Source: Desulfothermus okinawensis JCM 13304 (lineage in GTDB: Bacteria > Desulfobacterota > Desulfovibrionia > Desulfovibrionales > Desulfothermaceae). From it: a DNA stretch of 64,000 bases. Positions 21,421-31,277 of this stretch are shown here, piece after piece. The stretch lies in NCBI GenBank assembly GCA_001311565.1, contig BBBM01000010.1, positions 16,806 to 80,805 of the forward strand, in the 5' to 3' direction. Within the stretch, counting starts at the first letter, position 1, and each line of letters begins with the position of its first letter. The translations under genes and the position numbers were made by a program. The notes beneath the pieces were generated by a model. The model was not told the origin of the DNA, ran no database searches, and worked only from the letters and a program-made list of their open reading frames with translations.

Positions 21421-22815
21421 ATGTGGAAGGGAAGGTTTAAGCAGGATACAGATGAGTTGGTGCTTAACTATACTGCGTCTATAGATGTTGATAGGGTTTT
21501 TGCAGAATTTGATATACACGGCTCCATTGCCCATGCAAGGATGCTCATTAAACAGGGAATATTGAATTTTGAAGAAGGTGAAAAAAATTGTACAAGGTCT
21601 TCTTGAAATCAAAGAAGAGATTGAGCAGGGGAAATTCCCATGGCGCAAGGAGCTTGAGGATGTGCATTTAAATATAGAGATGCGACTCACAGAGCTAATT
21701 GGTGATGTTGGGAAAAAAACTGCATACTGCAAGGAGCAGAAACGACCAAGTGGCACTTGATTTTAGACTTTTTGTATCAAGTAGACTTAAATTCTGGAAA
21801 CAGTCCCTTTTGGAACTGGTGGATATTTTTCTAAATAGGGCTGAAGAAAATGTATATGTTATAATGCCAGGATATACCCACCTACAACCAGCTCAGCCAA
21901 TATCCCTTGGGCATCATATACTTGCCTATGTTGAGATGTTTAAAAGGGATGTGGAAAGGATTGAGGAGACAAAAAAAAGGGTGGAAGTCTCTCCCTTGGA
22001 GCGGCAGCTCTAGCCGGGACTACATATAATATTGATCCTGAATTTGTTGCTAGGGAGCTTGGTCTAAATTTTCGTTTTTCCAATAGCCTGGATGCTGTAT
22101 CTGACAGGGACTTTGTGGTAGAGGCCCTTTTTATTGGGTCACTTATAATGATGCACCTATCAAGGCTCTGTGAGGAAATAATACTCTGGGCCAATCCATG
22201 TTTTTGTTTCATAACACTTCCCGATGAATTTGCAACAGGATCATCTATTATGCCCCAGAAAAAGAATCCAGATATTGCAGAGCTAATTAGGGGTAAGAGT
22301 TCCAGGACATTTGGAAATTTGATGTCCCTTTTGGGTCTTATGAAATCTTTACCACTTGCCTATAACAGGGATATGCAGGAGGACAAACCTCCTTTTTTTA
22401 GATACAGATAAAGTGGTGTCAGCTTCTCTTGTTATTATGGCAAGAATGTTTGAAAAAAATAAAATTTAACCCTGATAAGATGAAGGATGCCTTAAACAAA
22501 GGCTTTTTAAATGCAACTGAACTTGCTGATTACTTGGTGTTGAGGGGGATTCCATTTAGGGAAGCCCACCACATAACTGGTTCCTTGGTTGCCTATGCAG
22601 AAGAGAAAAATAAATCCTTAGAAGAGCTTAACATAGAAGAATTTAAAAAAATTCTGTACTTTAATTGATGAGGATGTATATAAGGTACTTGACTATAAAA
22701 ATGCAGTTGCAAGGAGAAAGATATTTGGAGCAACTGGATTTGATTCAGTGACAAAACAGATTAAGGTGTCCAGAAAATGGCTTGAGGACAAAAAAAAATG
22801 GCGGAAGCGTATAGG
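21421..22815 (+). CDS. argH: Argininosuccinate lyase (frameshifted)
   Basis: ArgH splits argininosuccinate into arginine and fumarate. MWKGRF starts the protein. [24 protein letters not shown] and the superfamily signature [12 protein letters not shown], with the catalytic serine, are all present. Frame changes lie near 21583-21588, 21714-21719, 21970-22006, 22394-22400, 22438-22446 and 22646-22652. As read, the frame would run through the tRNA at 22799. With one A fewer in the run 22790-22798, it stops at 22815, which fits the expected length of about 464 residues and overlaps the tRNA 3' end on the opposite strand. Confidence 0.9.
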
Positions 22816-22892
22816 AGTCGAACCTACCGGCGACCTCTCGGCCGCCCACTGGATTTGAAGTCCAGGCGCCACACCGGTGACGTAACGCTTCC
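22799..22892 (-). tRNA. selC: tRNA-Sec (anticodon TCA)
   Basis: Read on the minus strand, this is a 94-base selenocysteine tRNA. The acceptor stem has eight pairs (GGAAGCGT with ACGCTTCC), the anticodon loop is CTTCAAA with anticodon TCA, and there is a long variable arm and an encoded CCA end. A run of nine T follows directly and can terminate transcription. The tRNA lies between argH and ftsH, transcribed against both. It shows that the organism decodes UGA as selenocysteine, although I found no convincing selenoprotein in this window. Confidence 0.95.
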
Positions 22893-22959
22893 GCGTGAGG
22901 AAAAATATTTAACTACTTTTTAAAAAAATGTAAATAGTTTAATTTAGGAGGGTTAAGGT

Positions 22960-24854
22960 TTGAATAATTTTGGAAAAAACTTAGTTGTTTGGATAGTGAT
23001 TTCCCTTGTATTGGTTGCCCTTTTTAATGTGTTCAATAAGCCCATGAATGCTCAGATGAAAATTTCCTATTCTCAGTTTGTGAAACTGGTGGAGCAGGGA
23101 GAAGTTGCTGGTGTCAGGATTGAGGGGGAGAAAGTGGTTGGTAAGATGATAAATAATAATTCCTTTGTTACTTACATCCCAAACAATGATAACACGTTAA
23201 TTCCCCTCTTACTTAAAAAGGGCGTTTCAGTAGATGTGAAACCAAAAGAGGAATCTCCATGGTATATAACCTTACTTGTATCCTGGTTCCCAATGCTTTT
23301 ATTAATTGGTGTGTGGATATTTTTTTATGAGGCAGATGCAGGGGGGAGTAGGAGGTGGTAAGGCCTTTTCATTTGGGAGATCCAGGGCAAAATTACTTTC
23401 AGATGAGAATAACAGGGTGACCTTTGAAGACGTGGCTGGTGTGGAAGAGGCCAAGGAAGAACTTCAAGAAGTTGTTGAATTTTTAAAAAAAATCCAAAAA
23501 AAATTTACAAGACTTGGTGGAAGGATCCCAAAAGGAGTACTCCTTGTTGGACCTCCTGGTACAGGAAAGACCTTGCTTGCCAGAGCAGTTGCAGGTGAGG
23601 CAGGGGTTCCCTTTTTTTCCATATCAGGTTCTGATTTTGTGGAGATGTTTGTTGGTGTTGGTGCGGCCAGGGTCAGGGATCTTTTTATGCAGGGTAAAAA
23701 AACATGCCCCCTGTCTTATATTTATTGATGAAATCGATGCAGTTGGCAGGCAAAGAGGGGCAGGTCTTGGTGGAGGACACGATGAAAGGGAACAGACCTT
23801 AAACCAGTTGCTTGTTGAAATGGATGGTTTTGAGACCAATGAAGGGTTATTTTAATAGCTGCTACCAACAGACCAGATGTTCTAGATCCAGCACTCCTTC
23901 GACCTGGAAGATTTGATAGACAGGTTGTGGTGCCAAATCCAGATGTAAAAGGTAGATTGGAGATATTAAAGATTTATGCAAAAAAAAGTGGCCATGTCAG
24001 AGGAAGTGGACCTTGAGGTTCTTGCCAGGGGAACTCCTGGTTTTTCTGGAGCAGATTTAGAGAATATGGTGAATGAGGCAGCACTCATTGCTGCTAAAAA
24101 AAATAAAGACAAAATTGAGATGGAAGATCTAGAAGAAGCAAAAGACAAGGTGCTTATGGGCAAAGAGAGAAAGAGTGTTATCTTAAGTGAGGAAGAAAAG
24201 AAGATCACTGCATATCATGAGGCAGGACATGCGGTTGTGGCAAAGCTGCTTCCAAATGCAGATCCAGTACATAAGGTATCAATTGTTCCCAGGGGACAGG
24301 CCCTTGGGGTAACCATGCAACTTCCCCTTGATGACAGACATAACTATACAAAGGCGTATTTAGATGATACATTGGCAGTTCTTCTGGGAGGTAGGGTTTC
24401 TGAAGAACTCTTCTTAAAAGAAATGACAACAGGTGCATCCAATGATCTAGATAGGGCAACTAAAATGGCCAGGAGAATGGTATGTGAGTGGGGAATGAGC
24501 GAGACCTTTGGCTCCATTGCCCTGGGAGAGAGTGGACAGGAGGTATTTTTGGGAAGAGAACTTGTTCAACATAAGCATTATAGCGAGGAAACAGCCAGAC
24601 TCATTGATCGGGAAGTTATAAAAATAATAAAACAAGCATATGACAGGGCAAAGGAGATCCTGAGCCAAAACCAGGACAAGATGCACAACATTGTAGAGCA
24701 TCTTTTAGAGAGGGAGACCTTAAGTGGAGAAGAACTATCCATGATCATGAAGGTAAGGACCTTCCGCCGGCTAAAAAAAGATATAGCTAAAGAGAAAACT
24801 ATCCATGAAAAAGGTGACGAGGAACAATTTTTAATAGAGGAAGATGAAGGATAA
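22960..24854 (+). CDS. ftsH: ATP-dependent zinc metalloprotease FtsH (frameshifted)
   Basis: FtsH is a membrane-anchored AAA+ protease that degrades damaged membrane proteins and some regulators. Two transmembrane segments flank a periplasmic domain (residues about 1-125). The ATPase has Walker [12 protein letters not shown], Walker [11 protein letters not shown] and the [22 protein letters not shown]. The zinc site is HEAGHAVV. The start is TTG 22960 behind AGGAGGG. Frame changes lie near 23320-23345, 23486-23505, 23696-23702, 23849-23853 and 23979-23986. The joined length of about 631 residues is typical. As an essential gene, it is a strong argument that such breaks are sequence errors. 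Confidence 0.93.
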
Positions 24855-24881
24855 GTTTGGAGCTTTTTGGAGGTAACTTGC

Positions 24882-25741
24882 ATGGATGGTCAACAGAAGT
24901 GGAAGATATTGGGTGGAGAAGAGTTAGATCTACGTGATTTTTTTAATAGTAGGAATTTTAAATGTAACTCCAGATTCCTTTTTTGATGGGGGAAAATATT
25001 ATGATACATCTATTGCAATTGAGCATGCCAGGGAGATGATAGCCCATGGTGCCAGGGTAATAGATATTGGAGGTGAATCCACAAGGCCCTTTTCAAAAAG
25101 GGTTAGTGTGGAAGAAGAACTTGATCGTGTTATTCCTGTTCTGGAAAAATTGATATCTCAAATTGATGGTGTTACTATATCAGTTGATACATATAAGGCA
25201 AAGGTGGCAAAAGAGTCTATACTAAAGGGTGCTAAGATAATTAACGATGTATCTGCCTGTAGATTTGATCCAGAATTATTTGATGTTGTATGCGAATATA
25301 AGCCTGGATATGTACTCATGCATTCTCTGGGCAGGCCAGAGGATATGCAAAAGGACCCAAAGTATACAGATGTTGTAGGAGAGCTCTTGGATTTTTTTTG
25401 AAAAAAATTTAAAGAAATTAACTGATGCAGGGTTGCCTGAGGAAAATATTGTAATAGACCCGGGTATTGGTTTTGGAAAACTTTTAGAGCACAATCTGGC
25501 AATTTTAAAAAAACATAGAGAGATTTTTTTGTCCTGGGAAGACCTGTATATATGGGATTATCAAATAAATCCATGTGGCAGAAACTTTTGGGACTTCCCT
25601 TTGATCAGAGGGAAGTTGCAACCCAGGTGGCAACAGGACTACTTGCCTCAAAAAAATGTGCTTATACACAGGGTGCACAATGTAAAACTTACAAGGGATA
25701 CCTTAAAGATAGTAAAAGCCATTATTAAGGAGAAAAATTGA
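24882..25741 (+). CDS. folP: Dihydropteroate synthase (frameshifted)
   Basis: FolP condenses pterin pyrophosphate with p-aminobenzoate on the way to folate. GILNVTPDSFFDGG is the first family signature, and GARVIDIGGESTRP the second. INDVSACR and IDPGIGFGK also match. Breaks occur at T7 near 24940-24946, T8 near 25393-25400, around 25552-25560 and near 25655-25680. The joined length is about 286 residues. It follows ftsH closely, as in many Deltaproteobacteria, but the genes that usually stand between folP and glmM (cdaA, ybbR) are replaced by a hicBA pair. Confidence 0.88.
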
Positions 25742-25954
25742 TGCAAAGGCAATATCATGCTGTAATAAAAAAAAGAAGATGATTGGTGGATTGGTTGGAT
25801 TGAGGAAATACCTGGTGTAAATTGTCAAGAAAGGACACTAGAAGAGTTAAAAAAAACATTAGCAATTACTTTAAAAGAAGCTTTAGAAATGAATCGTGAA
25901 GATGCTATAACTGCTGTTGGAAAGGAATATAAAGAAGAACTCATTACTATATGA
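25741..25954 (+). CDS. hicB: HicB-family antitoxin (frameshifted)
   Basis: HicB neutralises the HicA mRNA interferase. The roughly 70-residue protein starts MQRQYHAVIKK and continues WWIGWIEEIPGVNCQ and TLEELKKTLAITLKEAL, the partly degraded RNase H-like fold of HicB. No DNA-binding tail is obvious. One frame change lies at the A8 run near 25768-25775. The start overlaps the folP stop (TGATG) and the stop overlaps the hicA start (ATGA), so the pair is translationally coupled to folP. Confidence 0.78.
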
Positions 25955-26139
25955 AATGTAATAAACTTTTACAATATCTTCGCAGTGAAGGATGCAAATT
26001 GCTACGTGAGGGAGCAAAACATTCATGGTGGTATAATCCAAGAACAAATAAAAGATCATCTGTTCCAAGGCATTCAGAAATTAGTGATATATTGGCAAAG
26101 AAGATATGCAAGGACTTAGGGGTTAAACCACTTAAATAA
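25951..26139 (+). CDS. hicA: HicA-family mRNA interferase toxin
   Basis: HicA is a small dsRBD-fold RNase that cleaves mRNA. The 62-residue protein is unbroken. LRSEGCKLLREGAKHSWWYN holds the catalytic histidine (GxxH), and SVPRHSEI is the second signature. It follows hicB, an inverted order relative to the classical hicA-hicB pair, with an ATGA overlap. Directly downstream lies an attC-like hairpin, which suggests arrival as a gene cassette (inference). Confidence 0.85.
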   Translation: MKCNKLLQYLRSEGCKLLREGAKHSWWYNPRTNKRSSVPRHSEISDILAKKICKDLGVKPLK

Positions 26140-26142
26140 ATA

Positions 26143-26210
26143 AGTGCTAACAAAGCAGTGCAGTGGACTGGTTTTTTTCGCTGCGCTCCAAACCAGCCAC
26201 TGACCTTAGT
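26143..26210 (+). other. attC-like imperfect hairpin downstream of hicBA
   Basis: CAGTGG (26161-26166) pairs with CCACTG (26197-26202). CTGGTTT pairs with AAACCAG just inside, leaving one unpaired A, and the loop contains CGCTGCGCTCC. TGCTAACAAAGCAGTG precedes the stem and TGACCTTAGTGG follows it. The imperfect stem with an extrahelical base next to AAC resembles integron attC sites. The outer right core (GTTRRRY) is not matched, so the site may be degenerate or only a resemblance. Confidence 0.4.
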
Positions 26211-26228
26211 GGATATAGGGATAAAATT

Positions 26229-27595
26229 ATGGAGAAGATAAAAAAATCTTTTTGGAACCGATGGAATTAGAGGCCTTGTTAATGAATTCCCCATGGAGCC
26301 TGAAGTTGCTCTTAGGCTTGGTCTTGCAGCAGGGGAGTATTTTAGACAGGGAAGCAGGAAGCACAAGGTGATTATTGGTAAAGATACCAGGTTGTCAGGA
26401 TATATTTTTGAGACGGCCTTAACCTCTGGACTGTGTGCATCGGGTATGGATGTATATTTAGTTGGACCACTTCCCACACCGGCCATATCCTTTTTGACCA
26501 GGAACATGCGCGCAGATCTAGGTATAGTGATTTCTGCATCCCATAACCCATATTATGATAATGGCATCAAATTTTTTTGATAGAATGGGTTTTAAATTGA
26601 ATAATGGTGCTGAGGAAGAAATATCGAGGATGGTTATTGAAAAAAATAGAAAATGGAATTATCCCAAGAGTCATGAGGTGGGTCGCGCCTATAAAATCGA
26701 AGACAGCCCTGGAAGATATATAGTATCTTTAAAACAGAGTTTTCCTCCAGATATTACCTTAGATGGGATAAAGATAGTTCTTGATTGTGCAAATGGGGCT
26801 CCATACAGGGTGGCTCCACTGGTTTTTGAAGAGCTTGGAGCTGATGTAGTGAAAATAGGGATATCTCCCAATGGTCTTAATATTAATGATGAATGCGGAG
26901 CACTTTATCCTGAAAAAGTGAGGGATATGGTGTTAAAAGTTGGTGCTGATATAGGTATAGCCTTGATGGAGATGGGGATAGGGTGATACTTGTAGATGAA
27001 AAGGGGAAGGTTTTAGATGGTGATCAGATTATGGCCTTTTGTGCCGAGGAAATGATCAAAAATGGGGAACTTCCCCATGGTAAGCTAGTTGCCACAGTTA
27101 TGAGCAACATGGCTCTGGAGATATTTATGAGAAATATTGGAGGTGAACTTGTCCGGACTCCTGTTGGGGATAGATATGTTGTTGAAAAAATGAGGGATAT
27201 TGGAGCAGTATTTGGTGGCGAACAATCTGGTCATTTGATATTTTTAAAGTATTCAACAACAGGAGATGGAATATTGGCTGCGCTTCAGGCACTAAAGATA
27301 ATGATAAAAAAAGGAAAAAAAAATTGTCTGAATTGGCACGGCAACTTGAACTCTTTCCCCAAAAGCTTATAAATGTTAAGGTAAATAAAAAAAAGTTCCC
27401 TTTGACCAGGTGGATGAGATTGCAAAGATGATTAAAAGGGCCCATGAAAAGCTAAAAGACAAGGGCAGAGTGCTCCTGAGATATTCTGGTACCGAGCCAA
27501 AGGCCAGGGTTATGGTTGAAGGGGAGGATGAGGAATTGGTTGAGACCATCTCAATGGAGTTGGCAGAGGTGGTTAAGGCAAGTCTCAGCAAATAA
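26229..27595 (+). CDS. glmM: Phosphoglucosamine mutase (frameshifted)
   Basis: GlmM converts glucosamine-6-phosphate to glucosamine-1-phosphate for cell-wall synthesis. [11 protein letters not shown] starts the domain. [17 protein letters not shown] contains the phosphoserine. The metal loop reads DGDGDR after correction near 26965-26975. [19 protein letters not shown] and the C-terminal [12 protein letters not shown] are family motifs. Other breaks lie at A7 near 26240-26247 and A runs near 27306-27322 and 27387-27394. The joined length is about 455 residues. The gene follows the hicBA insertion and precedes galU. Confidence 0.92.
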
Positions 27596-27614
27596 AAAAA
27601 GGAGTAATTATTTT

Positions 27615-28489
27615 ATGAAGATTAATAAAGTAGTAATACCAGTAGCTGGGTGGGGCACCAGGTCTCTTCCTGCGACTAAAAATTTGCCAAAAGAGATATT
27701 GCCAGTTTTCAAAAAAACCAGCAATCCAGTACATTGTAGAGGAAGCAATAGCCGCAGGGCTAGATAATGTTATTTTTATTACAAATAAGAATAAAAATAT
27801 CTTAGAAGACCACTTTGATTATAATCTTTCCCTGGAATGGGTACTTGAGAGAAGTGGAAAAATGGAACTACTCAGGGAGGTCAGGAAGGTTGGAGAACTA
27901 GCAAATATTATAAGCATCAGACAGAAAAGGCAACTGGGGCTTGGGCATGCCATATTGTGTGCAAAAGAGGTTATAAGAGATGAGGCCTTTGCGGTTATTC
28001 TGGGAGATGACCTTTTATTTAGTAGTGTGCCTGGAATCAAACAACTAATAGATGTAGCTGAGACAGAAAATATGGCCGTGGTTGGGGTGATGCCAGTTGA
28101 AAGGAGCAAGGTGAACAGATATGGTATCCTTAATGCTGAGGAGATAGGGCCACACATCTATCGTGTTCGTGACCTCCAGGAAAAGCCAAGGGTGGAGGAG
28201 GCTGCGTCAAATCTTGCTGTTATTGGAAGGTATGTACTTACTCCTGAGATCTTTTATCATTTAGAGAAGGTCTTTGATCCAGATCAGGGTGGAGAATTGG
28301 AATTAACCGAGGGGTTGAGGCGACTTGCAAAAGAAAATAAGTTATTGGCTGTGAGGCTCCATGGTATGCGTTTTGATGTGGGGCACTGGGTGGATTACTT
28401 GATAGCAAATATATATTTTTCACTTCAGGATGAAGAACTAAGAGACGATGTAATAAAAAAAACTCAGGGAGCTAATACCTTGTTCCTAA
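27615..28489 (+). CDS. galU: UTP-glucose-1-phosphate uridylyltransferase (frameshifted)
   Basis: GalU makes UDP-glucose for polysaccharides. [21 protein letters not shown] is the nucleotidyl-transfer signature. [18 protein letters not shown] and [13 protein letters not shown] also match GalU. The start ATG 27615 follows AAAGGAG. A break lies at A7 near 27711-27717. At the 3' end, the A8 run 28455-28462 as read would fuse GalU to the next protein. With one A fewer, GalU ends [10 protein letters not shown] at 28489, a normal length of about 291 residues, and the next start at 28480 overlaps it. Confidence 0.9.
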
Positions 28490-29098
28490 GATTTGTGTTG
28501 ATATTTCTTTGTGTGCTACTTCCCGTAAATATTTTTGGTAAACCGCCTGATATAAATGAGATTATTACCAACGTACAAACCCAATACAAGGGGCTTGTAT
28601 CATTTGATATTGGCGTCAATTTTCCCAGTATAAATGCTTCAACGATTGTGTATAGGTATGTTCAAAAGGGCAGTGATGTAAGGATCTTGTGGGGTAAAAA
28701 TATTAATGGAACTGTTGATTGTTTTATGTATGGCCGTGTTACAAATGGAAAGGTTATAGAAGATGCGCCAATTATCCCATTGATTCTGGAAGATTTTATA
28801 AATCTAGATAAAGAACTAGATTCAATGGGTATAGAAAAAGACAATATATATTTTGATTATGTGGACCATATCCCATGTTTTGTAATTGGAGGGTTAGACA
28901 AAATTTATGTGGACATTGAAAACTTTGCCATTAGAAAAAGGGTAGCCCATGGAAAGGAGTATATTTTTAGAGATTTTGTACACATAGGAAATTATTTTTT
29001 TACCAAATAGAGTTGAGATTAAGTGTGGAGAAAATAAATACAGTGGAGAGATTTTGTGGAATGGTATAAATAGTGGACAGGAAATTGAAAAAAATTGA
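28480..29098 (+). CDS. Secreted LolA-like protein (frameshifted)
   Basis: The protein begins with a clear signal peptide ([19 protein letters not shown]). It continues with beta-rich sequence, INEIITNVQTQYKGLVSFDI and then EYIFRDFVHIGNYFLPNRVE, resembling the LolA/outer-membrane lipoprotein-sorting fold. I infer a periplasmic role, perhaps lipid or lipoprotein handling, but no residue proves it. The likely start is TTG 28480 behind AGGGAG, overlapping galU. A T7 run at 28995-29001, taken as six, extends the end from 29010 to 29098. The joined length is about 206 residues. A terminator follows at once. Confidence 0.6.
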
Positions 29099-29109
29099 CT
29101 TAAAAAAAC

Positions 29110-29156
29110 AAAAAAAAAGGAGGCCCCGTACCAAAACAGATGCCTCCTTTTTTTTA
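29110..29156. terminator. Bidirectional intrinsic terminator
   Basis: A run of A followed by GGAGGC (29119-29124) pairs with GCCTCC (29142-29147) followed by a run of T. It separates the ftsH-galU operon from the converging DsrE-like gene. Confidence 0.8.
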
Positions 29157-29183
29157 AGTGTTTGCCCATGGCCTCAAGCTTTT

Positions 29184-29737
29184 TTAAATGAAGAGCTGTA
29201 GTTTGCTCTCTCCTGCTTCTTTTAAAAAAGTGGCAACTCCCACATACTTTAGATCTGGATAATCAATCATCTCCTCAGGACTAAAGCCCATTAGATCCAT
29301 AGACATTTCACAAATATATATTTTTACGCCCAATTCAGCGGCTATTTTTATTAGCTCATCAAGGTCCTTTACGTTCTTTTTTTTCATCAGGTTTTTCATC
29401 ATCTTGGTGCCCAATCCCCCCATATTCATCTTAGACAGTTTTACGTCTTTTAGCCCTTTGGGCAACATAAAGCCAAACATCTTTCCCATAAAGTCTTTGA
29501 TACCTGGCTTTTTCTTTGGATCTCTAAGGGCTGGGGTAGCCCAAAATGTAAAAAAACATACACACTTCCGTATCCATTGCTGCTGCACCTGTGGCAATTA
29601 TAAATGCAGCGAGCAACCTGTCCATGTCTCCACTAAACACAACCATGGACAATTTGTCCTTTGGCATTAAGCTTTTTTTGCTTTTCGATCTCAACCCTCA
29701 TATCTTCTAGAGCCTTTTTCATCTCTTCATTATTCAT
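29184..29737 (-). CDS. DsrE/DsrF-family sulfur-relay-like protein (frameshifted)
   Basis: The protein of about 184 residues belongs to the DsrE/DsrF/DrsH-like group, small proteins implicated in sulfur transfer. After an N-terminal helix (MKKALEDMRVEIEKQKK) comes the fold KLSMVVFSGDMDRLLAAFIIATGAAAM. MFFTFWATPALRD and the C-terminal KIYICEMSMDLMGFSPEEM, with the single conserved cysteine, complete it. Breaks lie near 29667-29673 and 29554-29560. ATG 29737 has AGGTAC upstream. In this likely sulfate reducer, a persulfide-carrier role is plausible but unproven. Confidence 0.72.
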
Positions 29738-29807
29738 AATGTACCTCCATTTTTAAAAAAAAAGTAAATAGTGTTAACTATATATACAAAAAAAATCCAA
29801 AGCAGCC

Positions 29808-30276
29808 CTATATCATTTCTTTTTTTTACAATTTGCATGCTTTCTATTAGTTTTTCCAGGTAAAAAAAATAGATTAGATCTATCATCTGGATTGATATTC
29901 TCAACTAGCTTTTTATGAATTTCCAGCCTGAATTTTTCTATTTCCTCTATTTTTTTTTCACCTTTAGGAGAGAGGCTAAGTAGTTTTACTCTGTTATCCT
30001 TTGGATCTTCAATTTTTTTCAACTAATCCCTTGGCCATTAATCCCTTTATTATTTTTGTTATTCTGCTCTTGGCAGCTTCCATTCTATTTGCAAGGGTCT
30101 TGACAGTCAGATACCTTTCACCTCTAAAAAAAGAGTAAACAAGTAATTTCGGCATAGGGAATGCCAAATTTTTCTTTGGTATAAGTACGTTTGTCATTAC
30201 AACACGAGACAATACTATCGATTATTTCCCTTAGCCTATGGGCCTGGTATTCCAGCAATGCATCATTGTTGTTCAT
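29808..30276 (-). CDS. MarR-family transcriptional regulator (frameshifted)
   Basis: This is a winged-helix repressor of about 156 residues. LTVKTLANRMEAAKSRITKIIKGLMAKGLVEK is the DNA-binding helix-turn-helix, and DPKDNRVKLLSLSPKGEKK is the wing (D-x-R motif). Breaks lie near 30124-30130, 30014-30020 and 29862-29869. Taking the run at 29820-29827 as seven gives the natural end IVKKEMI at 29808. It is divergent from the chalcone-isomerase-like gene, and a perfect palindrome lies in the shared promoter region at 30362, a good candidate operator. Confidence 0.78.
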
Positions 30277-30361
30277 GTTATGAATCATTAATGGTAAAAA
30301 AATAAAAATGTCAAGATTCATTTTTTTAATTAACCTCTTTTTTAAAAGAGGATTGCAAAAA

Positions 30362-30378
30362 ATAAAACTTTGTTTTAT
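30362..30378. promoter_or_regulatory. Palindromic candidate MarR operator
   Basis: ATAAAAC-TTT-GTTTTAT is a perfect 7-3-7 inverted repeat in the region between the divergent marR-like and chalcone-isomerase-like genes. Its length suits a MarR dimer site. Confidence 0.45.
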
Positions 30379-30428
30379 AAGAAGAGCAAGTTTTATCTTA
30401 ACAAAAAAATATTTTAAGGAGGTGTTTG

Positions 30429-30995
30429 ATGCTTAAAAAAATTATTTCTAATGGTTGTTTTGGCCATACTTATTCCGAGTTTTTCCATGGGTTATGAGAT
30501 TGCAGGCGTGAGTTTACCTGATACTTTACCGGCTGGTAAGGAAAAACTCATTTTAAATGGTGCGGGTATTAGAAAAAAAATTTTTCTTAAACTCTATGTG
30601 GCGGGCCTTTATGTTAAAGAAAAGACTTCATCTGCTGATAAGATATTGAACTCAGATGTGCCTGTTGCCATGAGACTACACATTATATCCAGGCTTATTA
30701 GCAGTAAGAATATGGAAAAAGCCACCAGAGAAGGTTTTGAGAAATCCACCATGGGAATCTTGCAGGGTTGGAACAAAGGATCGATGAGTTTATATCTCTA
30801 TTTAAATCTGAGCCAATAAAAAAACACGATGAATTTGATTTCGTGTATATCCCTGGTGAAGGAGTGCACTCTATTAAAAATGGAAAAGAGTTGAAGCTCA
30901 TTAAAGGAGAAGATTTTAAAAAGGCCCTTTTTGGTATCTGGCTATCAGACAATCCAGTACAACAAGATTTAAAGGATGCACTTTTAGGGAAATAA
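30429..30995 (+). CDS. Periplasmic chalcone-isomerase-like protein (frameshifted)
   Basis: After a signal peptide (MLKKLFLMVVLAILIPSFSMG), the protein reads EIAGVSLPDTLPAGKEKLILNGAG and KLYVAGLYVKEKTSSADKIL, the conserved start of the bacterial chalcone-isomerase-like (CHI fold) family, thought to bind fatty acids or similar ligands. GEGVHSIKNGKEL and FGIWLSDNPVQQDLKDALLG close it. Breaks lie at A7 near 30435-30441 and near 30752-30760. The joined length is about 188 residues. ATG 30429 follows AAGGAGG. It is probably controlled by the divergent MarR protein. Confidence 0.75.
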
Positions 30996-31019
30996 TCAAT
31001 CTAGCTTTAAATTGTATGG

Positions 31020-31049
31020 GCGTTGTCTTTTGGGCAACGCTTTTTTTTT
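31020..31049 (+). terminator. Intrinsic terminator
   Basis: GCGTTG (31020-31025) pairs with CAACGC (31035-31040), followed by nine T. It ends the chalcone-isomerase-like transcript. Confidence 0.85.
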
Positions 31050-31277
31050 GGAAGGATACATTTAAAATTTAGACTTCTTTTCCCATTGAAAATACAATAA
31101 CTAGTTAGTCACACTATTATTTTGGAATAATTTGCACAAGTTTTCCAAAAAAAATGTTTTCTCTAGGAGGCGGTCTTGACAAAATTCTGTCAAACAATTA
31201 CTCATTGTAAGTCAATTTTTTTGATAATTTTTTTTAGAGGGTTAAAAGTCCTTATAATCTTAAAGGAGGATTTTTTT
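31050..31277 (+). promoter_or_regulatory. Intergenic region with TTGACA-N6-TGTCAA inverted repeat
   Basis: This 228-base leader precedes the NarI-like/HdrC/MetV operon. TTGACA at 31176-31181 pairs with TGTCAA at 31188-31193. The left half could also be a -35 box, with TACTCA at 31199-31204 as a weak -10. I see no open reading frame or known riboswitch. Confidence 0.35.

Noticed and set aside
27862..29010. GalU fused to a secreted domain
   Set aside because: The joining peptide contains a signal sequence in mid-protein. Removing one A at 28455-28462 gives separate genes with a ribosome site between them.
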